Below are positions 11,115-22,779 of a DNA stretch of 64,000 nt, in pieces. Position 1 is the stretch's first letter. Each line of letters opens with the position of its first letter. Made by a program: the position numbers and the translations under genes. The DNA is from Gaertneriomyces semiglobifer (taxonomy: Eukaryota; Chytridiomycota; Chytridiomycetes; Spizellomycetales; Spizellomycetaceae): assembly GCA_025558075.1 (NCBI GenBank), contig JAHLKF010000003.1, positions 682,001 to 746,000 on the forward strand. The letters are read 5' to 3'. The notes beneath the pieces are model-generated. The model saw nothing but the letters and a program-made list of their open reading frames with translations. It was not told where the DNA came from and made no database searches.

Positions 11115-12752
11115 ATGCTGGTCCTCTTTGAAACTCCGGCAGGGTATGCCCTGTTCAAGCTGCTCGACGATGGCAAGCTGCAGAATCCCGACAACCTTTA
11201 CAAGGACTTTGAGACACCCGAATTGGCGAACAAGGCCGTCAAACTCAAGGCCTTCCAAAAGTTTGAGAACACAACCGATGCCTTGTCAGCAGTAACTGCT
11301 ATTGTGGAAGGAAAGGTTTCAAAGAACTTGAAAAAGTTTTTGAGCGATGAGTTGAACGAAAAGGACCTAAAGGACCAGCTTGCAGTCGGTAAGTCATCTC
11401 TATTTCAAATATTTGCCAGATTTTGGGCGATAAAGTAGAGTAGGGCGGAGGTTTTGGATGCTCATATTTACCTATTCCATGCTATAGGTGACAGCAAACT
11501 CGGATCTGCTATTGCTAAGAAGCTGAATATTAAAGTCGTCTCCGATACTGCCGTAAACGAGTTGATGCGTGGAATCCGTTACCAACTTTCATCCTTGATC
11601 TCGGGTCTTCCAGAGCAGGAAATGAACCAGATGGTTCTTGGTCTCTCCCACTCCCTATCACGTTATAAGCTCAAGTTCTCACCAGACAAGGTCGACACGA
11701 TGATCATTCAAGCGATTGCCTTATTGGATGACCTGGACAAAGAGCTGAACACTTACTCCATGCGTGTAAAGGAATGGTACGGATGGCACTTCCCGGAAAT
11801 GGGCAAGATCGTCGTGGACAACCTTGCGTATGCCCGGACTGTAAAACTTATGGGCTTCCGGTCAAAGGCCGAGGAGACAGATTTCTCTGAGATCCTTCCG
11901 GAAGAACTCGACACAGAGATCAAGGAAGCTGCCAAGATTTCCATGGGTACCGAGATTTCTGATGAGGATATTGAAAACATCACGTACCTTTGCGACCAGA
12001 TCATCTCCATATCCGAGTACCGCACACAACTATACGATTACCTCAAAAACCGCATGGCTGCTATCGCTCCTAACCTGACGTGCCTTGTGGGCGAACTCGT
12101 CGGTGCTCGTTTGATTGCACACGCCGGATCGCTTTTGAACCTTGCGAAACAACCTGCTTCCACCGTGCAGATTCTTGGTGCCGAGAAGGCGCTGTTCCGG
12201 GCGCTAAAGTCCAAGCATGATACGCCAAAGTATGGTCTGATTTACCATGCCTCCTTGGTTGGACAGGCTGGTCCCAAAATCAAGGGTAAGATGGCGCGTG
12301 CCCTTGCCACCAAGGCAGCGCTTTCCATCCGTTGCGATGCCTTGGGTGACCAGGACGCACCGACTGTTGGTATTGAACAGCGCGCAAAGGTCGAGGCGCG
12401 GTTAAGACAGCTGGAAGGAAAGGCTGTTAGAGCTGCAGTGGGATCCGCCGGGAAGGGCAAGGCAAAGCAACAGAAATACGATTTCTCTGCCAAGCCGGCG
12501 TACAATGCCAGCGCAGATGCGGTAGTAGCTTCTGAGGATGCTGCCAACGGCAAGAAGAGGAAGCTCGACGACGAGGTCGACGAGACCAATGGTACTGCGG
12601 AAGAAGCGGAGGCGCCTGCCAAGAAGGTGAAGAAGGACAAGAAGGAGAAGGATGGCAAAGAGAAGAAGGAGAAGAAGGAAAAGAAGGAGAAGGACGGTAA
12701 AGAGAAGAAGGAGAAAAAGGAAAAGAAAGAGAAGAAGAAGAGCAAGGAATAG
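11115..12752 (+). CDS. NOP58: Nop58, box C/D snoRNP core protein
   Basis: Two exons (11115-11388, 11488-12752) encode 512 residues, the same size as yeast Nop58. The N-terminus [18 protein letters not shown] is diagnostic, and separates it from Nop56. The central Nop domain includes GYHFPEM-like [11 protein letters not shown] and the conserved [16 protein letters not shown] and [14 protein letters not shown] segments. The C-terminus is a long run of [17 protein letters not shown] repeats (from about residue 455). With Nop56, fibrillarin and Snu13 it forms box C/D snoRNPs that guide 2'-O-methylation and pre-rRNA cleavage. The single intron interrupts a Gly codon; I looked for a box C/D RNA within it and saw none. 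Confidence 0.96.
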
Positions 12753-13101
12753 GCATAGTAGCACTTCTCACTGCTGACTCGTCTCATTTGGCATCGATTA
12801 GTTTTTTGTGTGGTGCAGGATTTATTTATGCGCGGAGGTGGATTGTTTGGAGGGGAACAGCGAGGCTGAGTGTTTTTTTTACCCCATTTTGCCTGTAATA
12901 TTATTGATCGTTTGATTGAACACGGGAACTTTTAATTCGAACGCACTTGATTTGCAATGATTGTCACTCTTGTATTTCCATCACCGGTAAAACTTGTTGA
13001 GGTCTGCTCAACGAATCCGATTGGGAAGCCTTCTCTTATGTGGTGAGAGTCCTCGTTCCCTATTAACAGTATATGAACAGCAACTGCCATACAACGGCAC
13101 A
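12753..13101. other. intergenic between convergent NOP58 and WBP4-like genes
   Basis: About 350 bp of 3' flanks. It contains AT-rich stretches (T-run near 12890) that may serve 3'-end formation. No coding feature. Confidence 0.45.
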
Positions 13102-13986
13102 TTATAACTCTACGCGTTTCCGGGTATTCCGACTAGTCTTATTTCCCCCAACCTTCCGCTTCTTGAAAGCAACAGGTGTATCGGACGGTTCCTCCTCCTC
13201 CTCATGTTTGGCTACAGTTTTCTCCTGAATTGTAAACGTATCTGCCGTGTCTTCCGGTTCGTCTTCCCCATAATGGGCCCACTCATCCACTTTGGCACTG
13301 GTTGCGGCAGGCTGATTCTGAGTAGCGGACTCCAGGACCGGTGTCTCGACAACACTCCAGCCCCCATATGGATGATCTCCGCCTGGGCGCGTTGATGGTT
13401 GCGGAGCTATCGATGCTTCGGCTTCTTTAGCCTTCTTCAAAGCGGGAATACGTGCTTCCATCTCAGCCCTTGCGAGGGCACGTCGTCGGTCCTTTTCTGC
13501 TTCTTCTTTGGGGTCCCACGTCGAGCGAGAAGTCGCAGCTGGACCTCCTATATCAGAAGCATATTTCTTTCCAGCTTCCTAGGTGACACACATGTCAGAA
13601 CAATCAAAGCAGGACAGCCGTTCGATATGCGAGACATGACCACAAGACAATATCTCACCTGTTCTATACGCGCAAGCATTGCCTGAGTCTCTTGATCCTC
13701 CTCGGACTTTTCTTGCTGCTTCTTGGTCTGATCTCGCAGATAAAGGGCGACGGTATCCTTGTGCTTTCTGCCATTCTCGTGGTTTTGCCGGCTCTAGAGG
13801 ACACATGCGCCAATCATGAGAGAGAAATGGGAGTAAACTAGGTAAGCATCATCAGTTTATTGGTTTATTGGTTTTGTGTATGGACTTTCCGTACGTCAAA
13901 TCCGTACTTACGATTTTGTTATCCTGGATGTAGATACCGCAGAAAGTGCAATAGTACTTTTTGTTTGATTTCCAGTATTCCGACAT
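13102..13986 (-). CDS. WBP4/FBP21-like U1-type zinc-finger splicing protein
   Basis: Three exons (13986-13912, 13793-13659, 13578-13102) encode 228 residues. Exon 1 carries the matrin/U1-C type zinc finger start MSEYWKSNKKYYCTFCGIYI with CxxC. Exon 2 supplies the pairing histidines (SRQNHENGRKHK). The C-terminus has the WBP4-type tail: FTIQEKTV, then VAFKKRKVGGNKTSRNTRKR, matching the human WBP4 pattern EKTV...FKKR...SRNLRQR. WBP4 is a spliceosomal B-complex protein. No WW domain is visible between finger and tail, so this is a shortened form compared with human WBP4, which has two. A PYGGW motif around residue 140 sits where a short linker would be. Confidence 0.8.
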
Positions 13987-14807
13987 CGTCCCTCAATTTC
14001 TCTTCTTGCAAACGATCGCTCAGTCCCACACTCTGGCAATCTTAACTGCCTGCGATGCTGCTGGTGCGTATGATTGAAAGATCTTTGGCTTCAACGAACC
14101 AACGACGGGGCGCGCTCAAGATCAAGGTCAACGTTGGCAACAGAAGCTGTGTACGGAGAAGAGATTACCCTTCGAGCTGCGAGATGCTGGTTCAAAGGAG
14201 AGATGAGAGGTAAGCGTCAAGGGAAAGGAAGGGTGAACCTTCGAGCAGACAAAGGCTGCTAACGATGGAGCTGTCTTGAAAACGATGGAGCTGTCCGGAA
14301 TAAAAAAGTATCACCAGTTTGTATGCATCATTCTCCTCGGCGGCCTCTCTCTAGCATGCTGCATGCAGTGAACTCAGCAACCTCATTGTAAAGGGCCACT
14401 GCTGGTTGCAGGTCCCATTCGACCGATAGTTCGCACTCCCATTCAGCAAAACCTAAATCCGGGTCGACTGACAACATGGCGCTCCCTGCTATTTGTGACG
14501 TCCCCCGATCATCGCATCATCGAGATCGAACCTTGAACTCACAGCTGTCATTGAATAGCCCGAAGAAAAGCAGGGCCAATAGCGAATAGTCAGACTGGGG
14601 GCTTCATACGTCTTGTCAGGATCAAAACACTTGCCCCTACTCTTTTTTTTCCTGCGTTCTCTGAAAGCCACTTTGCTGCATGTGTGGTAGTGAAGGACTA
14701 CAAGAATAGAAGATCATACATCTGTTAAACGTAACAATCAACCCTCCGCTGGCCACGGTGATCCTCGCCATACATTCAATTCAGCATTCGCAACGACTGG
14801 CGGAACG
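13987..14807. other. intergenic, divergent WBP4-like / PTC5 promoters
   Basis: About 820 bp. A 15-bp word, AACGATGGAGCTGTC, occurs twice at 14261 and 14281 as a direct repeat with 20-bp period. No gene or RNA recognised. Confidence 0.45.
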
Positions 14808-16692
14808 ATGAACCGCTTTTTGAACAACATCCACAGGCCTGCACATACGCGACTTGGACAGAGCAGCAGAATATCCTTACGACAGGCATTCCCTCGTAAG
14901 TCTTCGCTATCGTTGCTGGGCCATCTCTGCGCCCGAAGAGCAACTTCAATGCCACTGCGAAACCGCGCCCAACCCCCGCCAGCCGGAGCAGAATCCAAGG
15001 CTTCCGCCCCAAATACAGATTCCGACCACTCACCAAAGGCCGATCCTCCCGTAAAACGAACATTTCCTATTAAGACTGCCCTCAAGTTTGTTGCAGTCGC
15101 TGCTTGCGCGGGCGCCATGTACTACGTATCCCGACCGTTATCCTCTACCACACTGAAACCCACTGAACCTGTCGCGTCCGCCGTTGTCGACCCCAACGTC
15201 GAGGCCATCTTGAAGGCGAACGAACGAGCGTTCCTCATCAGGCCAGATATATTCAATGGAACCGCCGCTGACAAGAAGAATGCGAAAGACACTGCTGGTG
15301 CTGATATTCTGCCGGCATTGGCACCTCCTGTCCTATCATATCACCTAAATCAAATCGCGAGTAATAGCCCAATCGAGGACTATCACAGCGAGCACAAGTT
15401 TCAAAAAAGGATTATTCTCGGGTATGGCTGACTCGCCTCTGTGTGGTGCCGGATGACCTGACCATACGGACTAACCACGGTTCCCATCTTGTAGAGTCTT
15501 TGACGGACACGCCGGCACAGAATGCGCGAACGTGCTATCGCAGTATCTCGGCCATTATGTTGCAAAGGCAGTTTCCGAGCTCCCTCCGCTTGCGAACGGC
15601 GATGCTATATCCGACCGGAAACAGCTTGTTGCAACAGCTTTGAAGACTGCGTTCAAACGCATGGATGACGACATCATTAACGGAGCGATTGACGTGGACC
15701 CGACTTCCCAAAACAATGATCTATCGTCTGCACTACGTCCTGCCATTGCGGGTTCGTGCGCGATTGTTGCGTACATTGAGGGACCGCATGTGTATACAGC
15801 CTGCACTGGAGATAGTCGTGCAATCATAGGTCGTAGGCGTGGCGATGGCACATTCGAAGCGCTAGCCTTGAGTGAAGATCAGACGACTGCTAATCCTCGC
15901 GAGTATGCGCGATTGTTGGAGGAACATCCCGGGGAGGATAATACCGTCGTGGCCAGAGGACGGGTACTCGGTGGTCTAATGCCGACAAGAGCCTTTGGTA
16001 AGTCATTAGTTTATTGAAGTTTATTGGCCTGCATCTGACCTTGCACCACTGCAGGCGACTCGCGTTATAAGTGGGACAAAGAAGATCAAGAGCTCCTTCG
16101 GCTACGGCTACCGCGAGCACTTTACAAGACTCCCCCCTACGTCACCGCCATACCAGAAGTTACCCACTACGAAATCAACCCCAGAGTAGACAAGTTCCTG
16201 ATATTAGCAACCGACGGCATATGGGATCGCTTGACCAACGAACAATGTGCAGATCTGGTTGGCGGATACATGCAACGACATCAAATGGTTCCAGATGAGC
16301 CAACAGTTGGGCAGAGCCTAAAGGAAATTGCCGGAACAAACATGGGTAGTCGATGGTCGTGGGAGGATGACAATGCAGCCACGCACCTTATTCGCAATGC
16401 GTTAGGCCAAGGTGTCCCGGAGCGGATATCATCCTTATTAAGCCTGCAAGCGCCAGTTAGTCGCCGGTATCGAGACGACATGACGGCCAATATCGTATTC
16501 TTTGGAGAGTCTACTCCAACCTCCAGCGTGTCTTTCAAAGACTCAACACTGAAAGGAGCGGTGGATTCTCAACCATTCCAGGATGTGGATTTGAGGAAAG
16601 CAGACGTTAAACCGCGACGACTACGGACATGGCTGGAATTGTTACAGAAGCTACGATCACAAGACGATCCTGCACGTATCAGCAAACTATAG
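14808..16692 (+). CDS. PTC5: mitochondrial PP2C phosphatase, Ptc5 / pyruvate dehydrogenase phosphatase type
   Basis: Three exons (14808-15421, 15495-15997, 16055-16692) give 584 residues, close to yeast Ptc5. The N-terminus is Arg/Ser-rich without early acids, as in a mitochondrial presequence. A single hydrophobic segment follows (FVAVAACAGAMYYVS, about residues 92-106). PP2C motifs appear in order: GVFDGHAGTECAN (metal-binding Asp, split by intron 1), ACTGDSRAIIG, LATDGIWDRL, and RDDMTANIVFF with the last metal Asp. Ptc5-type enzymes dephosphorylate and activate the E1 alpha subunit of pyruvate dehydrogenase. Phosphatase identity is certain from the motifs; the substrate is inferred from the family. 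Confidence 0.92.
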
Positions 16693-17112
16693 GATAGCCA
16701 TAGCTGAGGTTGTACCCATGTAGATCACTTGTAAGGACAGAGCATTCATGTCCGATCGTACCATAGCTGGGAGGTGCCTGCACCTTGAAGCGACAATACC
16801 CGCTGTGGGGTTTATATAACTGAGATACATTCAGACGTGTTGTTGGTCTCCCACCAGAATCGTTACTGTGTAGGTCAGCACCCTTCCCCACGTCACCTGT
16901 CGCGCCCATTTCATTTCTCATCGGTATTCGCACACGACTTTTTTTGTGGAGTTTTCGATTAGCTTGATGACAGGTCTGTGCATTTGAACTCCTTCCAATT
17001 TGGTGCAGATGAACATCATTTGACTAAACGACGAAGGAGCGACGATGAAAAGGAAGAGAGCTGCTAGTACTGAGCTTGCATGTTGATGTCCCAGGTATAT
17101 CAAGATGTTATC
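16693..17112. other. intergenic between convergent PTC5 and VPS24
   Basis: About 420 bp of 3' flanks; no coding or repeat feature seen. Confidence 0.45.
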
Positions 17113-17965
17113 TTATGCTCTTAAAGCTGCTAGCCGCGACGCCATGTCGTCCAAGTTTTCCTCTTGTGCTTCGGGTTGCTCTTTTTGATGCTGTAAAAAC
17201 GAAATGCAGTGTTATTATCAAATATTCAAACGAAGCTGATAGATCAACGCCATACCTGTAGATCTGCACCAACACCGGGAGCCTCGCCCAATAGGCCGTC
17301 TGTAAGTTCAAACAAGACCTTGTTGACCTCGTCCTCTGCCTCCTCCTCAATGCCTTCCTCATCACCCATTTCAATAGCGTCCGTCATCATTTCCTCAATA
17401 ATCCCAGCCTTCATCATTTCCGCACCCATCTCTTGCATTGTGGCTGATATCTCTGGCAATTTGACCAGATTGTTCACGATTTTCATAACATCAGTTGACT
17501 TCTGTAGTGTTCCCGCAATCTTCATCGTCGCTGAGGATGGTTGAGTATCAGCGGCAGACAATACCCGCTTCAACGTCCCGGCGCAACAGCCCACATACCC
17601 AACTGGTGCTGCATGCACATGACTAGACTCCCGAGTTGGGCTTTTGAGGTGTACATCCTGTCCTTGGCCTTGCGACTCCTGACAATCTCCTTCGCTAATA
17701 TTTTACAGCTCGCGGTATCGTTTCGCTTCGCTGCTTGCTTCAATACCCTCTTTGCTTTCATCTCTTCCGCATCAATGGCCCGCATGTTCTTGTCTATTTC
17801 TCGCTCCTGCACTCGCACCGTTTGTCGCCATTTCTTGATCTTCGCAAAAGTGCAAAACCATGTCAGCGAGTATGCAGAAGAATACTGACATGCACCGGAA
17901 AACACACCCACCTGCTCTTCTGGTGTTAGCCGCTTGCCGAGGAATATTTGCATAACGGATGCCAT
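17113..17965 (-). CDS. VPS24: Vps24/CHMP3, ESCRT-III subunit
   Basis: Four exons (17965-17912, 17839-17599, 17530-17256, 17190-17113) encode 215 residues. The basic N-terminal helices include IKKWRQTVRVQEREIDKNMR and AKEIVRSRKAKDRMYTSKAQ. The CHMP3-type helix AGTLQKSTDVMKIVNNLVKL follows, then MMKAGIIEEMMTDAIEM. The acidic C-terminus ends in a MIT-interacting motif, DDMASRLAALRA, in its own short exon. ESCRT-III polymers with Vps24 bud vesicles into endosomes and recruit Vps4 through this motif. The first exon is only 18 codons; a second ATG in it is an alternative start. The gene is head to head with ETR1. Confidence 0.93.
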
Positions 17966-18052
17966 TGTTTGAGGGCCTCTCTTTTCCACGTCGCCAACTT
18001 GCGAGCTGCTTCGCGTCTCGTGTTCTGCGATGCAGCCAAAACCAACGCCAGA
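17966..18052. promoter_or_regulatory. 87-bp bidirectional promoter, VPS24 / ETR1
   Basis: Only 87 bp separate the two divergent start codons, so the two genes must share promoter DNA or have transcription starts within each other's 5' region. Confidence 0.6.
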
Positions 18053-19531
18053 ATGCTCACTGTCAGTCGCAGTATCTTGACCCGTGCTCCCAGATCCACT
18101 GCAATTGGGAGGGTATTCACCGGGCTCACAACGATCACACGCAACCTTTCTTCCTCTGCATCCCGGGCATTGACCTACGCTCAGTATGGTCCGCCGCGAA
18201 ATGTCCTCAAGTAAGTGAACTGGAAAAAATATGTGTCTGATCATCACTCATATGAACATCAGATTCCAGGAGCTGCCGGTAGCCGCCATTACACCCTCCA
18301 GCGTCGCGATTCGGTTCATTGCGGCGCCGATCAATCCTGCTGATATCAACCAGATTCAAGGTATACTTCATAAAGGCACTCTGGCTTGATGATGTGACAT
18401 TCACACAGCTCGTGTGTTTACGATTAAGGGACGTATCCTGTTAAACCGCCATTTCAAGCTTTCGGAGCAGTTGGGGGAAATGAAGGCCTGGCAGTTGTTA
18501 CTTCCGTGGGTGAACAGGTGCGAGATCTCAAGGTGGGCGATTGGGTTATACCTGCAGGAAGCGGGTTTGGTGAGTACCGATTGTGCTCTGCATTTCGAGC
18601 GGATTGGAAGGAATGTGAAAGTTGATGAAATTCGATCAACTTTTAGGAACCTGGAGAACCGACGCAGTATGCGCAAGTGAAGAGTTGGTGAAACTTCACA
18701 GCGATGGCGTGTCGGAAGTGATGGCGGCCACAATCAGTGTGAATCCATGCACTGGTATGTGTTTATACTATCGATGCCTCTATTAGTCTTGGCTTAACTA
18801 TTTGGTTTCATCGACGCTCAACCACAATAGCATTCAGGATGTTGCATGACTTTGTCTCTCTTAAAGAAGGTGATGTTGTTGTGCAGAATGGCGGAAATTC
18901 AGGTGTTGGTCAGGCGGTCATTCAAATTGCGAAGAGTATGGGCGTCAAAACGGTGAATGTCATTCGGAATAGGTAGGCATAGTGCCATGACTGGAGGTTT
19001 GGGAGAGTGCAGGCAAGCTAATGAATGTACTGACAAAACTTGCCCATCAGACCCAACTTTGATGAAGTTGCCGAAAGCCTGAAAGCTCGAGGCGCCGATA
19101 TCGTCATTACAGAGGAAGCGACTCGTTTACCAGACACCAAGAAACTCCTCAAATCCCTGGGTCCGCCGCCTCGTCTCGCTCTTAACTGTGTAGGCGGCGC
19201 CAGTGCCACAAATATTGCCCGTCTGCTTGGCCAAAACGGATTTCTTGTCACATACGGCGGTATGTCGAAAGAGCCGCTTAAGTTACCGACGAGTTTGTTT
19301 ATTTTCAAGAATTTCACTGCAACTGGGTTTTGGATGACAGAATGGTATGAGCAGCATAGCAAGGAGTCGAGGCAGGAAATGCTAGATAGCTTGTTTGATT
19401 TGGCAAGGAAAGGTATGTTGAGGGAGCCGCACTACGAAGCCATTGGGTTTCAGACTGAGGATGGCATCGGGGCTGTCAGTCAGGCATTGGAAGGATTTGG
19501 AGGCAAGAAAGTGTTTTTTATGGATAGGTAG
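18053..19531 (+). CDS. ETR1: mitochondrial 2-enoyl thioester reductase (Etr1/MECR)
   Basis: Six exons (18053-18210, 18263-18360, 18429-18569, 18647-18754, 18831-18972, 19051-19531) encode 375 residues, the family length. The first 40 or so residues are a Ser/Arg/Thr-rich mitochondrial presequence. Family motifs follow: [56 protein letters not shown], the nucleotide-binding [25 protein letters not shown] and [11 protein letters not shown]. The enzyme is an NADPH-dependent medium-chain reductase for the last step of mitochondrial fatty acid synthesis, needed for lipoic acid and respiration. All five introns restore an unbroken frame. Confidence 0.96.
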
Positions 19532-19987
19532 TGTTAGTGATTATCTCTATTTCAATGCACTGAAGCGCAATCAAGTAAAGAATAGCATCAGGTCCGTCTC
19601 CAATATATGATCGGCATTGTATGAGAAAAACGAGACGGTGGTGACATTGCACGGCATAAGATGTGAAATGGCGGCTGGTAGCGCTCGCTGGAGCCGAGCC
19701 TCGACTCCAAAGGCTCTCTTGTCCCAGAACTCTAGGTCAATCCTGCTCCCGTTGCCACAGTGTTCGATCGCCCTGTGCGCATCGAAATGGCATCGTATCC
19801 GGGCGAGCATACTCGTGCTGATCCAAGGTCGTGGCATACCAACTCCAACACACCGCGCACCACAGGCACATCATCAGTCGGACCGTTAATCCCGCTTACG
19901 AGTGAGATCTTCATACTCCACCGTTGCCTGCGTTGTATCAGATCGCCGGATCCAGTTTCTCACACGACCTATCACACACCAGCCGGA
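19532..19987. other. unassigned stretch between ETR1 and HRD1 stops
   Basis: About 456 bp between convergent genes. Two overlapping minus-strand frames of 60 and 88 codons (19732-19914, 19571-19837) are protein-like in composition, and a further minus frame near 19900-19975 could be spliced onto the HRD1 end with a GTCCTG donor. I recognise none of them and the splice sites are weak. Confidence 0.35.
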
Positions 19988-22187
19988 TCACGCAGATGTC
20001 GAATTTTCAGGACGCTTGCCTTTGACATCTGATGAGGGCCCCGCTGAACTTGTAGGTCTATCTGAACGTTCCGTCTCTGAGGGTGCATTCGTTGGTGTCA
20101 TTTGAGCTATCTGCGTGAGCTGTGTGATTAGGCCGGATAATTGAATTTGGACATTCTGTAACGCTCGAACGCGTTCTTCCACAGCTTCCCTAGAAGTGCC
20201 GTCCATGCGCCGTACTTGTTCTTGTGTAAGGTGATCTAAAGCTGGAAGAGCTACGATAGCGAACGTTAGAGGCAAAACCACCGACTGTCGTCCATGCATT
20301 ACCAACCATGATTTCCACCCGTGGGACTTAATGGTACCAGAGGCATGAGGGCATTCAATGGAACTATCAGCATGCCACCCTGAGAAAAATCGAAAATTAT
20401 TTCATTGCTGAGGCGGATTCGCGATAATTTGAAGCACACCTCTGCAGCAGTCGTCACCTGTGGGGGGACGCATGAGTTGATGATGCTGCCGTGGTTGTAG
20501 GCATCGTGGAGGGAGATTGAGCTCCCGTTGCAGGTGGAGCAGACCCGAGGACACCCCCGACACCCCCAACCGGAGGTACTGGTGCAGCACCACCAGCTCC
20601 AAATCGTTGATTGTGTTGCTGAAGGAATGCTTGAAACTCCGGATTTGGTGCTGGCGCGTTCGGAGGAACTGGCGCTGTCAGAAGACGTGAGCGCGTCGCA
20701 CCTCCCATTAGTCCAAACTTTCACTTACGTCTCTCAAGAACAGATCTTCGGCTGCGATTTTTGTTCCAAATGAGAAAGGAAAGCACGTCCATTGCTCGTA
20801 CAAAATCACTTACCAGGTAGGGCACGTCTGCTGACGCTCAAGCCAACTGCGTAAACATCGGAAGTGGAAAATATGTCCACAATGGAGTTTCTTTGGCACA
20901 TCCCCTGAAGATGGCTGATGGTTCCCCGGTCGTCCAGCAGCCGGAACTTCTGGGCGGACCGCGTCGTCTGCAGGTAATTCCATCTCTTCTCGGCATATAA
21001 TACATATTCTGTCAGTGGCGGCCAGGTCCTCGGCAGTTGCGTTCGGGTATCGTTCATTCATGTTGGCTGTCGCTCGACGATATTGCACTAGATCTCTACA
21101 GCGGCGGACGAAACTGACGAAGGTATTGTACAGGTCGCGCATGATGTGGATTGGCAGACTGTAGTAGTAGACAACCATGCCGAAGAAAAGCAGGTATGTC
21201 ACTAGTTTAACAAAGTCTACAACATGCTCCTTTAGTGACAGACGATAACCAAGACCCGCCAAATAAGGATTTCTTACCGTGCACTAAATCGACGTAGAAG
21301 ATGTACATTGACTTCTCCTCCCACGGATGTTCACGTCGAAGATCGTAAGAGTGCAGAGCGTACTTGACGCTTGCCGATACTATCAAAGACACCAATATTG
21401 CGTACTAGGAACCAAGTCAGCCATGCGCTCTCAAGTGCGGGTTAGCGGCACCTTAGTACCTCAAATGCAAACATGATCATCATAGATGCTCCTCGGTAGT
21501 ACGTGTATCGAGCGACATAAGTGAGCATGGCCACGTCGACTAGGAGTAAAATGGTCGCAACAGCCTGCATTCGTACATGCCACCCAACTGAAGGGTTAGG
21601 GGCCTGTTCCATCTACAATGCAAAGGTTACTTGTCTGCACCAAGGCGTTCCCAACATTTATCCCCTTACAAAGTCGACACGGTCTTGAAAGATCCAGTGG
21701 AAGACTTCCACAAGCAGGAGTATGGCGAAAAATACCATCGAGCGTATGTCGAACTCGTCTCGGAAGATGGTCATCGCCAAACAGGTTTCGGTTACCGCGA
21801 ACCATGAGCGCTCATAGAGATGCTTGTAGTTTTACATGTTAGAAGATCTGCAAATTGTCCGCAACCTTAAGGGCGTAGCTTACCTCGACTTCAAGGGCTC
21901 TGAGAGGTCCAAAGAAGAAGCGCTGAAGAGCTTTACCGAACACGACTGCCAGAAACAAGCCAAAGTTTAACAGGACCTGACGGATATAAGTCAGTCGGGG
22001 CACCTCATACGGTTAGCATACTGTTTCTCCAATTATTCAGATAAAACATGGTCCTTACCATTAAGCTTGCATTGGACCGCGTGAGGTAGATGCATCCAGT
22101 GAAGAACTGCTGCTTCTGCACAAAGGCATTGGCGATGACAACGCCCGCAAGAGCGGCGCTGGCCGCACCGTACAAGGCGAACCTCAT
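19988..22187 (-). CDS. HRD1: Hrd1, ER-associated degradation E3 ubiquitin ligase
   Basis: Ten exons (22187-22059, 21976-21884, 21822-21670, 21612-21460, 21404-21278, 21216-20814, 20751-20729, 20674-20458, 20407-20307, 20250-19988) give 553 residues, close to yeast Hrd1. The N-terminal half is multi-span: the start MRFALYGAASAALAGVVIAN, then FFFGPLRALEVEHLYERSWF, FHWIFQDRVDF and HSYDLRREHPWEEKSMYI are Hrd1 hallmarks. A RING-H2 finger follows (CIICREEM ... HCGHIFHFRCLRSWLERQQ, TCPTC), with a 37-residue loop between the second and third ligands, longer than in human HRD1. A Pro/Gly-rich tail and a LDHLTQEQVRRMDG segment end the protein. It ubiquitinates misfolded ER proteins for extraction by Cdc48. 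The junctions around exon 9 use weak splice sites and are tentative. Confidence 0.93.
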
Positions 22188-22779
22188 AGCACTTCAATCG
22201 CCTCGCCTTCTTGCCCCGTGGTCAATGATATCCGGTAGTAACTTGGTGTGTCAACTGCCGACTACCCGCAGAACACGCTGCAAGTTTTGAGAGTAAACTC
22301 CACAACCTTCTTACGAGCCGATATCTACGAGGAGTAGGACAGTAGCCACAACCGAAGTTCGGCCGATAGTAATGTGCGCCAGCAATTAAACTGTTCAAGG
22401 ACAGCCTCTCGTTAGAAAAGTTAATTGATACACCCGGGATATGTGCGCTAAATACTTAGGATGTCCTCAGTACAGCAAGACATTCGGATAATTTCCATTC
22501 AAACAGATAATGCCTTGGGATCTCTAAGATCCGGCTACTGATCAGGTCTAACCTGTAACTTCTAGTGCGTTGTCTCGTCTGAATGACCTATGTCTGGAGC
22601 AATGTGCTGGACGAAGAGGAAGGGTAACGATGAAATCATCCGTTGCCGCAGGTTGGAGCAAGTAGTCACACAGCACGATGCGACTCTTTGAAGGGACGAA
22701 GCACCTGTTCTGTGAATGTTGTCGTTGCAAGCATCATCGATGCGTATGGTTCCTATCCCACTAACATGCATGGCGCAGA
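22188..22779. other. intergenic, HRD1 promoter and proton-channel 3' flank
   Basis: About 590 bp with no recognisable gene, RNA or repeat. Confidence 0.45.

Noticed and set aside
11389..11487. Possible box C/D snoRNA in the NOP58 intron
   Set aside because: No RUGAUGA/CUGA pair at suitable spacing was found.
12242..12787. Long antisense frame rich in Phe/Ser over NOP58
   Set aside because: It is the reverse of the Lys/Glu repeat region of Nop58; composition is an artefact of that repeat.
14738..15118. 126-codon minus-strand frame over the start of PTC5
   Set aside because: Antisense shadow of the phosphatase exon.
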